Of a stretch of 14,134 nucleotides of DNA, positions 1-5,657 are shown one piece after another. Below the pieces are notes generated by a model. The model was not told where the DNA came from and did no database searches. It saw only the letters and a list, made by a program, of their open reading frames with translations. The stretch covers positions 16,423 to 30,556 of the forward strand of contig CAJUMC010000036.1 of the NCBI GenBank assembly GCA_910587085.1, given 5' to 3'. Position 1 is the first letter of the stretch. Each line of letters begins with the position of its first letter. The translations under genes were made by a program, and so were the position numbers. Origin of the DNA: an uncultured Lachnospiraceae bacterium (lineage in GTDB: Bacteria > Bacillota > Clostridia > Lachnospirales > Lachnospiraceae).

Positions 1-67
1 CCGCTCTTCTCCCGGAAATTCCTCCGGGGTGCCGGCCGGGCGGCTGCTGTTAAGTTTTTAAAACGTG

Positions 68-109
68 CGGTATAGAACCGTTCGCATCCTGACTGTCCGG
101 TATCGAACC
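68..109. repeat. Pair of 12-bp direct repeats, 30-bp period
   Basis: The sequence CGGTATAGAACC (68-79) recurs as CGGTATCGAACC (98-109) with one mismatch and a start-to-start distance of exactly 30 bp, close to three helical turns. Each copy has a small dyad (GGT...ACC). The second copy sits between flanking CCTGA and TCAGG. This could be a pair of protein-binding sites for a regulator of the downstream gene, about 240 bp away, or it could be chance. No regulator gene is visible in the window. Confidence 0.35.
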
Positions 110-307
110 ATCAGGCTGTGTATGGGTATTTTATCGCGGCTTATGAATTTTGTCAAGAGCGGAAATATAAAATTTTCCATGTACCTGACACACTGTTAAA
201 AACCTTGCTTCCGTTTACCGGATACCAAAACAGCAGCTGCAAAACTGAAAATCTGCCGTCCGGCATGACAGAACAATGCCTGCGTCAAATCTCCGGCAGG
301 AGCCGGG

Positions 308-326
308 ATGCTTCAATAAAAAGCAT
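308..326. promoter_or_regulatory. Inverted repeat next to heparinase-gene promoter (candidate operator)
   Basis: ATGCTT (308-313) and AAGCAT (321-326) form a perfect 6-bp dyad around a 7-nt spacer. The dyad ends where the -35 region of the promoter with -10 at 349-354 would begin. This placement suits a repressor or activator site controlling the sugar-related gene at 434. It does not fit the catabolite-response (cre) consensus. Calling it an operator is inference from position and symmetry only. Confidence 0.3.
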
Positions 327-345
327 TTCGCTGGAACGGCTTTTG

Positions 346-354
346 TGCTATGAT
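346..354 (+). promoter_or_regulatory. Extended -10 promoter for heparinase-like gene
   Basis: TATGAT at 349-354 is preceded by TG plus one base, which gives an extended -10 element (TGcTATGAT). No good -35 hexamer lies 16-18 bp upstream, which is tolerable for extended -10 promoters. Transcription would start near 361 and give a leader of about 73 nt before the ATG at 434. Confidence 0.55.
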
Positions 355-433
355 AAAATTTGTTCCCTGATGATACGGATTCTCGTAAAAGCATTCCGTC
401 CGGACAAATCCGGCGGTAAAGAGGAATAATATT

Positions 434-2338
434 ATGAATAAAAATCAAACTGTTATATCCAGCATTTTCCACACGGCAGCCATAAGGGAAGCTGAGCTCT
501 GTCTCGGCGCGGATGCCGGAATTTTAAGCGGAGAATTGTACGCTGAATTTGCCCGCAGCGGTAACCGTACCCGTTATGAGAACGTCAATTTTCGGCGGCG
601 CCGGCTTTTAAACCGCCTTGCTCTCGGCGAGATCTGCGAAGGAAAGGAACGCTTTCTTCCGGAGCTTTCCCGCATTATCCGCTGTACGCTTCAGGAACGT
701 TCCTGGGTACTCCCTGCACATTCCGGCGGACGTCTGCCGGACGGAGCAGAAACCAATATTGATCTGTTTTCCTCTCAGACCGCAGCGGCACTCGCCATGA
801 TTTCCGCGCGTCTGCCGCTTGACAAAGCCCTGCAGAAACGGATCTGGGAGACAATTGACGCGCGCATTTTCAGCCCGTTTTTTATGCACGACTACTGGTG
901 GCGCAACCTCGGCGCAAACCGCCGCCCCGTACCGTCCAACTGGACGCCGTGGTGCGTGCACGGCGTTCTCGAGTGCGTGCGTGCCGTGCTGCCGGACGCG
1001 CTGCCGTGGGAGGAAGAAAAACTGCTGCCGTCCCCGTCGTCCTTTGAAAAAGCAGAATCAGCTTGTACACGCCGGTTCACGCAGTTCCTCCCCTCTCTCC
1101 TTCCTCCCGGCCGTCTGCCTCAGCTGCAGGAAATCGCAGTCAGCTGCCTTGTTTCCCTGCGCAACTATTTTGAAGACTATCCGGAGGACGGCGGCTGCGA
1201 CGAGGGCGCGCAGTACTGGGAGCATTCCGTCGGCCATTTTTTCGAATGCGGCCTGCATCATATCTTTGATACTCCAAAGCTTGCTGCCATGTATTCTTTT
1301 ATTCAAAAAGTACATATAACAGGTGATTATTATATGAATTTTGCAGATTGTGCGGCGCGCATAGCACCGAACGCAAGCATGATTTTCCGGATGGGCATGG
1401 AAGCCGGGCTTCCGGAGCTCTCCGCCTTCGGAGCATCCCTGTACCGCGCGCATGCCTCTGCCGACGCAATCTGCCGCGCAAAAGCCCCGTTCAGCGCGCC
1501 CGACCTTGAAACACCCTCCTCTGCTTTTGATCCCACACTGCGCGACAATATGGACTTCCGTGCAATTCTGAACGCCGCGCTGGCCTCCCAGCAAATAGAA
1601 GATTTCGCCGGAGAGTTCGTTTGCAGGACGCAGGATAGTTTCCCGTCCCTGAGCGCCGGAATTTTTCGCGGAAAATATTTCTGCGCTGCTGCAAAGGGCG
1701 GACACAACGGCGAAAACCACAATCATAACGACTGTGGCAATGTGATTGTCTACGCGGACGGCAGGCCGGTGCTGATTGACGCCGGTGTCGGCGCATATAC
1801 GCGGGATACCTTTTCCGACCGCCGCTATACAATCTGGACCATGCAGTCCTCCTTTCATAATCTTCCGGAAATTAACGGCTGCATGCAAAGGAACGGGGCG
1901 GAGTTCGCCGCGCACAACACGGTGTTTTCGGCGGATTCCTTCTCCTGCGAGCTCTCCGGCGCCTACCCGCAGGAAGCAGGCCTTCTGTCGTATCGGCGCC
2001 GGATGCAGCTGGAGGAAAACCGCGTTACGCTGATTTCACAGTTTCAATTCAGACAGAATCCATCCGAAGAAAAGGAGAACCGTTTGGTTCTGAACTATAT
2101 GCTCGCCGACCTGCCCGTACTGGATACCGCCTGTCTCGCCCGCGCCGGCGGCTGCATTTTTACGCTTCCGGCGGGAATATGGTCGTTGGAACTCATCGAA
2201 TTCGGAGAAGATGAAAAGCTCTCGCCCGTATGGGGACACTGCATCTACCGGCTGAGAGGAGAAATCCGGCCAAAAGCCGCTGCGCAGGAATATACCGCCG
2301 TCACGGTGATCGAGCCAGAGAAACCAAAAGCAGTCTGA
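434..2338 (+). CDS. Heparinase II/III family protein (cytoplasmic polysaccharide-lyase-like)
   Basis: This 634-aa protein has the two-part layout of heparinase II/III-type lyases: a helical toroid-like N-terminal half (about 1-370) and a beta-sandwich C-terminal half (about 400-610). The family cleaves acidic polysaccharides such as heparan sulfate or alginate by beta-elimination. Visible signatures are DEGAQYW at 256-262, with Tyr261 in the position of the likely catalytic tyrosine, and the histidine-rich NHNHND at 428-433. The latter is followed by a ...ADGRPVLIDAGVGAYT... stretch and FHNLPEING, both typical of the family. There is no signal peptide, so it probably acts in the cytoplasm on imported oligosaccharides. 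The ATG at 434 has GAGGAA 7 nt upstream. The gene stands alone, with its own promoter and a shared downstream terminator. The exact substrate cannot be read from sequence, and no transporter or sulfatase lies alongside. Confidence 0.85.
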   Translation: MNKNQTVISSIFHTAAIREAELCLGADAGILSGELYAEFARSGNRTRYENVNFRRRRLLNRLALGEICEGKERFLPELSRIIRCTLQERSWVLPAHSGGRLPDGAETNIDLFSSQTAAALAMISARLPLDKALQKRIWETIDARIFSPFFMHDYWWRNLGANRRPVPSNWTPWCVHGVLECVRAVLPDALPWEEEKLLPSPSSFEKAESACTRRFTQFLPSLLPPGRLPQLQEIAVSCLVSLRNYFEDYPEDGGCDEGAQYWEHSVGHFFECGLHHIFDTPKLAAMYSFIQKVHITGDYYMNFADCAARIAPNASMIFRMGMEAGLPELSAFGASLYRAHASADAICRAKAPFSAPDLETPSSAFDPTLRDNMDFRAILNAALASQQIEDFAGEFVCRTQDSFPSLSAGIFRGKYFCAAAKGGHNGENHNHNDCGNVIVYADGRPVLIDAGVGAYTRDTFSDRRYTIWTMQSSFHNLPEINGCMQRNGAEFAAHNTVFSADSFSCELSGAYPQEAGLLSYRRRMQLEENRVTLISQFQFRQNPSEEKENRLVLNYMLADLPVLDTACLARAGGCIFTLPAGIWSLELIEFGEDEKLSPVWGHCIYRLRGEIRPKAAAQEYTAVTVIEPEKPKAV

Positions 2339-2432
2339 AAATCCACAACCGCCAGCAAGGCTGAGAATCTTTTGAACTTAAATACTTTGTACCTGTCAGC
2401 TTTTTGCCGATCTTTCCAACTTATCCAGGCAC

Positions 2433-2474
2433 AAAAAAACCGGACTCTTTGAAAAGAGTCCGGTTTTTGTTTTT
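2433..2474. terminator. Bidirectional rho-independent terminator
   Basis: CCGGACTCTTT (2440-2450) pairs with AAAGAGTCCGG (2453-2463), an 11-bp perfect dyad. It is flanked by an A-run at 2433-2439 and a T-rich run at 2464-2474. It therefore works in both directions: for the plus-strand heparinase-like gene ending at 2338 and for the minus-strand ssrA ending at 2478. Confidence 0.9.
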
Positions 2475-2477
2475 AAG

Positions 2478-2819
2478 TGGACCTGAGGGGAGTTGAACCC
2501 CTGTCCGAAAGCCCATCCACTGCAGCATCTCCCATCACAGTCAGTCATCTGGCATTCCCTCCGTCCGCCGCCGGCTGACAGGCTGCGGATTTCAGTAGCT
2601 TCATATTTTCTTCTGACGCCGCAAAGCTTAAGCGCCGGAGTGCCCTGCGAATTTGATGCCGGAACCTAAACTGCAGGAGGCTTAAGCCCGACAGCTGCCG
2701 TTAGGCAGCGAGTGCTAAATTATCTTCAGCGTTTAATTTTAATTCCGAGTTTTAACGTGGTCCCGGACCACGGATGGCTTCCGCAACTTCAAAACCCCCG
2801 TCGAAACCAGTACAAGCCC
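2478..2819 (-). ncRNA. ssrA: Transfer-messenger RNA (tmRNA)
   Basis: tmRNA rescues ribosomes stalled on broken mRNA. It enters with SmpB as an alanyl-tRNA mimic and encodes a degradation tag. The 3' tRNA-like end shows the T-arm GGGGTTCAACTCCCC, and the 5' end has the conserved GGTTTCGACGGGGG. The acceptor stem pairs 5' GGGCUUG (2819-2813) with 3' CAGGUCC, giving mature ends at 2819 and discriminator A at 2478; the next bases are CTT, so CCA is not encoded. The tag frame ends ...NAEDNLALAA (2733-2704) followed by TAA at 2703-2701, and the LAA-type end is the usual protease signal. The resume codon may lie one to three codons upstream of the Asn, so the tag is about 10-13 aa. A 7-bp hairpin (CGTGGTC/GACCACG) lies between the 5' domain and the tag, where pseudoknot 1 is expected. 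The length of 342 nt is normal. It has its own promoter and terminator. Confidence 0.95.
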
Positions 2820-2846
2820 GGTTTACTGCTGAAATTGCACAATGTT

Positions 2847-2875
2847 ATTATATCCGAACTTACATGCTTTGTCAA
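2847..2875 (-). promoter_or_regulatory. Consensus housekeeping-sigma promoter of ssrA
   Basis: Reading the minus strand, TTGACA (2875-2870) and TATAAT (2852-2847) are both perfect consensus hexamers separated by 17 bp. Transcription should start near 2840, about 20 nt before the mature tmRNA 5' end at 2819, which leaves a short leader for RNase P to remove. Such strength fits an abundant stable RNA. Confidence 0.92.
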
Positions 2876-3135
2876 ATCCATTTTTATACAGAACGGCATT
2901 TTTCTGACTTTCAATCCGGCTTTATCGGATGCGACATGGATACCTGCCGGATGTTTCGGGAACCTGCCGTCTGATTCGAGTTCCTTTAACGGAAACCCGG
3001 ACTGCTTTTTCTCTGCCCCGGGACTTTGACCGCCGCTGCTTGAACCTGCACCGGCCCTAAGATGCTGGTATCTCTGTCTAAGGTGGCCCGATGCTGCTTA
3101 AGCACTGCGACGGCCTTAAAATGCGAATCCCTGTC
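2876..3135. other. Intergenic region between pyrophosphatase gene and ssrA promoter
   Basis: I see no gene, tRNA or strong terminator in these 260 bases. On the minus strand there is a weak 5-bp hairpin (ATCCG/CGGAT, around 2918-2934) without a proper U-run. Transcripts from the pyrophosphatase gene may therefore run into ssrA or end by another mechanism. Confidence 0.45.
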
Positions 3136-4782
3136 TCAGGCGTTGATCGCCGCCACAATCGCCGGAATCATCTGCTTTTTCCGAGATACAACGCCGTCCA
3201 GCCGAATTCCGCCCTCGCTGCTCTTCCGGTGGAACGCGTTTTCCAGCAGGCTCTCGGCGCCGCTGCCGATGCAGAGTACCTCGGTTGATTCGCGGATAAT
3301 ATTCGTCAGCATAAAAAATACCATGTCCATACCGAGTTCGCTGTATGCCTTCTCCATATACGGCAGCAGCCGCTCCTTCAGCTCAGCAAGTCCGAGCGCG
3401 TTCATCGAATTGATCTGGCCGACGCCGAAGGTTATCCTTCCTGCGGAAAACTTTTTGAAATCCTGATAGAAAATTTCCTCGGATGACTTGAGCTTCAAAT
3501 CGCTGCCCGCTTCAAACATCTCTCCCGCAAATTCCGTCACATCTAGCTTGGCAGCCGCCGCCAGCGCCTCGGCAGCCGCCCGATCCGCCGCCGTACAGGT
3601 CGGAGAACGGTACATCAGCGTGTCGGATAGGATCGCTGCGCAGAGCAGACCGGCCATTTTTTCTTCCACCGGAATACCGTTTTCCTGATACATCTGGTAA
3701 ACGATCGTTGCCGTACAGCCGAGCGGCTGGTTCCGAAAAAATACCGGCGACATGGTCTCGATTGTGCCGAGCCGGTGATGATCAATGATCTCCAGAATCT
3801 CGGCCTCCTCCACGCCGTCCACCGCCTGCGTTTTCTCATTGTGATCGACAAGAATTACCTGCTTTCTCCGCATATTCAGAAGATTTCTGCGCGAAATCAT
3901 ACCGCAGTAATTGCCTCTGTGATCCAGAATCGGAAAATCACGGTTGCGTTTCTGCGCCATAACATTCCGGACATCCTCAATAAATGCGTCCCGCTGAAAG
4001 GTAATCAGATTATCCCTCACCATAAAATGCTCGATCGGCATGCTCTGATGGATCAGGCGCGCCACCGTATAGGTGTCGTGCGGCGTGCTGATAATGGTAC
4101 AGCCGTGCTCCTGCGCCAGCATCCGAATCGTGCGGGATACCGGTGCTCCTTCGCACACGATAATGCAGCCTGCCTTCATCTCGATCGCACAGAGCTGCGA
4201 TTCGTAGCGATTTCCAAGAATTACCAGGTCATGTTCTTCAATATAGCTCTCCATCAGATCCGGATTCGCTGCCGCAATCAGTACCTTTCCTTCCGTAAAC
4301 GCCGTATCCGCATCACCGACCAGCATTATTCCGTCCAGCGTTTCCAGAATGTTGGCGTACGGCGTTTTCGCCTCCGCAAGAATTCTGCTGTCATAAACCT
4401 CCATGTAGGAGGTCGCAATGTCGCTGATGGTTATCAGCCCGGACAGCATCTGTCCCTCGGTAATCGGCAGCGTCACGACGTTCTGCTGCTTCATGATCGT
4501 CCACGCTTTTTTGAGTGAAATCTGGCTGCAGACGCCCTTTGTCCCCCGTATTTCAATATCCTTCACCTGCGTCGATACATCCGCAATAAATTCCGGCACC
4601 TCGACGCCGAAGCGATCCAGTACATACTGCGTCTCCGCGTTGATCTGTCCGGCCCGCATGGGCACATAATCCCCACCGTTCAGATGACGCTTCAGGCTTG
4701 CATACGCAATCGAGGAACAGATGGAATCCGTATCCGGATTCCTGTGCCCGATCACTATAATTTTCCGGTTTTTTTCCTCCAT
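3136..4782 (-). CDS. CBS/DRTGG-regulated manganese-dependent inorganic pyrophosphatase
   Basis: This 548-aa class II (DHH-family) pyrophosphatase hydrolyses PPi to phosphate and so pulls biosynthetic reactions forward. Catalytic motifs are GHRNPDTDS (12-20; His13, Asp17, Asp19), DHN (313-315), DHH (334-336) and the C-terminal SRKKQ (533-537), which binds substrate in the DHHA2 domain. Between the first motif and the rest of the DHH domain lies an insert of about 240 residues: a CBS repeat (about 70-130), a DRTGG domain (about 140-245) and a second CBS repeat (about 250-305). In characterised family members such as the Clostridium perfringens enzyme, AMP and ADP inhibit through the CBS pair and diadenosine tetraphosphate activates. 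The plain form without the insert is about 310 aa. The start ATG follows GGGAGG by 6 nt. The gene lies 186 bp after smpB on the same strand and may be co-transcribed. Confidence 0.95.
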   Translation of the reverse strand: MEEKNRKIIVIGHRNPDTDSICSSIAYASLKRHLNGGDYVPMRAGQINAETQYVLDRFGVEVPEFIADVSTQVKDIEIRGTKGVCSQISLKKAWTIMKQQNVVTLPITEGQMLSGLITISDIATSYMEVYDSRILAEAKTPYANILETLDGIMLVGDADTAFTEGKVLIAAANPDLMESYIEEHDLVILGNRYESQLCAIEMKAGCIIVCEGAPVSRTIRMLAQEHGCTIISTPHDTYTVARLIHQSMPIEHFMVRDNLITFQRDAFIEDVRNVMAQKRNRDFPILDHRGNYCGMISRRNLLNMRRKQVILVDHNEKTQAVDGVEEAEILEIIDHHRLGTIETMSPVFFRNQPLGCTATIVYQMYQENGIPVEEKMAGLLCAAILSDTLMYRSPTCTAADRAAAEALAAAAKLDVTEFAGEMFEAGSDLKLKSSEEIFYQDFKKFSAGRITFGVGQINSMNALGLAELKERLLPYMEKAYSELGMDMVFFMLTNIIRESTEVLCIGSGAESLLENAFHRKSSEGGIRLDGVVSRKKQMIPAIVAAINA

Positions 4783-4798
4783 ACCGCACCTCCCTGTT

Positions 4799-4838
4799 CT
4801 GCCTTCTTAGGCAGAGCGGATTTCCCCCGCATGCTCTG
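4799..4838 (-). other. Two mutually exclusive hairpins in the pyrophosphatase leader
   Basis: On the minus-strand RNA, CAGAGC (4838-4833) can pair with GCTCTG (4817-4812). Alternatively CTGCCT (4814-4809) can pair with AGGCAG (4804-4799). The two stems share bases 4812-4814, so only one can form. The second stem ends 5 nt before the Shine-Dalgarno sequence at 4794-4789. This could be a small regulatory switch or chance pairing; no known riboswitch class is recognisable. Confidence 0.2.
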
Positions 4839-4968
4839 TTTCCCGTTCCGGATATCCCGCGGGAATTCCTGCTGAAATACAAGCTTTCATTTCGCGCAGA
4901 AATTGCTCTGCTGATTTCTGCCAAAACCGTGCCGGAACCGGATTTCCCGTCAGAAAGTCATGACTGAT

Positions 4969-5445
4969 CTAGTATAGATTCTTAATTTTGAACTGTTTTT
5001 CCGCCTCGCGCCGCTGATCCTTTTTCGCGATATCCTGACGCTTATCATAGAGCTTTTTGCCCCGCGCCAGCCCGATCTCCACCTTCACCAGACTGCCCTT
5101 GAAATAGATGTTCAGAGGGACAAGGGTATACCCCTTCTCCTTGATTTTTCCGAGCAGCTTGTTAATCTCGTACTTGTGAAGCAGAAGCTTGCGCACTCGC
5201 AGAGGATCTTTGTTAAAGATATTTCCTTTTTCATAAGGACTGATGTGCATTCCGTACAAAAAAACCTCACCTTTTTCCACCCGCACAAACGCTTCCTTAA
5301 TACTTCCTTTGCCCATGCGCAGGGATTTTACCTCGGTGCCGGCAAGTGCGATCCCCGCCTCGTACGTCTCCTCGATAAAATAATCAAAATATGCTTTTTT
5401 ATTGTTGGCAACAAGCTTTCTGCCATCTTTCGAACCCTTGCCCAT
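4969..5445 (-). CDS. smpB: SsrA-binding protein SmpB
   Basis: SmpB (158 aa here, typical for the family) binds the tRNA-like part of tmRNA. It carries it into stalled ribosomes, and its C-terminal tail reads the empty mRNA channel. The conserved N-terminal block (VANNKKAYFDYFIEETYEAG), the GTEVKSLR motif, the ISPYEKGNIFNKDPLRVRKLLLH-like core and the KKLYDKRQ segment are all present. The basic tail (about 134-158, rich in Lys/Arg, ending KIKNLY) is intact. The frame is open further upstream to an ATG at 5640, but that extension is low-complexity, Gly/Arg/Ser-rich and overlaps a DNA tandem repeat. The ATG at 5445, with GGGAGG close upstream, gives the normal N-terminus. It lies downstream of rnr and upstream of ssrA, its functional partners. 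Confidence 0.96.
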   Translation of the reverse strand: MGKGSKDGRKLVANNKKAYFDYFIEETYEAGIALAGTEVKSLRMGKGSIKEAFVRVEKGEVFLYGMHISPYEKGNIFNKDPLRVRKLLLHKYEINKLLGKIKEKGYTLVPLNIYFKGSLVKVEIGLARGKKLYDKRQDIAKKDQRREAEKQFKIKNLY

Positions 5446-5469
5446 ACCTTCCTCCCGCAATCCTCTTTC

Positions 5470-5564
5470 CCGTCCTCCGGCCCGACCTGCCGGTGTTATT
5501 CCGCTCTTTTCCCGACTCCGGCCCGACCTGCCGGTGTTATTCTGCTCTTTTCCCGACTCCGGCC
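5470..5564. repeat. 41-bp tandem repeat (about 2.3 copies) upstream of smpB
   Basis: Copy 1 (5470-5510) and copy 2 (5511-5551) differ at only four positions, and a 13-bp partial third copy (5552-5564) matches copy 2. The period of 41 is not a multiple of three, which argues against a coding role. Each full unit contains an inverted repeat CCGGC...GCCGG around a short loop, so the transcript between rnr and smpB could form two similar hairpins about 40-120 nt before the smpB start. It could be a local duplication, a member of a genome-wide intergenic repeat family, or an RNA processing element. Confidence 0.85.
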
Positions 5565-5657
5565 AGGAGTATGCCCGCTTTCCACTGCTTCCCGGCTCCC
5601 ACCCGAAACTTACCGGTTTTCCTTTTCTCTTCCGGCTCATTCCGGAACATGCTGATG

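Larger units (their letters stand above)
1..433. other. Intergenic region upstream of the heparinase-like gene
   Basis: I find no convincing gene in this stretch. Short open frames exist on both strands, but they lack good ribosome binding sites and resemble no family I know. The region holds an imperfect 12-bp direct repeat at 68-79 and 98-109, an inverted repeat at 308-326, and an extended -10 promoter at 346-354 that serves the gene starting at 434. Any gene to the left lies outside the window. Confidence 0.6.

Noticed and set aside
88..115. Possible tRNA T-arm like sequence (complement of GGTATCGAACC)
   Set aside because: The 5-bp T-stem does not pair and no acceptor, D or anticodon arm is present.
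118..429. 103-codon plus-strand open frame upstream of the heparinase-like gene
   Set aside because: No ribosome binding site, no family resemblance, and it overlaps the promoter and operator-like elements.
4896..4921. Inverted repeat GCAGAAAT/ATTTCTGC after smpB
   Set aside because: Not followed by a U-run on either strand, so not supported as a terminator.
5446..5640. 65-residue N-terminal extension of SmpB
   Set aside because: Low-complexity translation of a 41-bp tandem repeat; the ATG at 5445 has a strong ribosome binding site and matches the family N-terminus.
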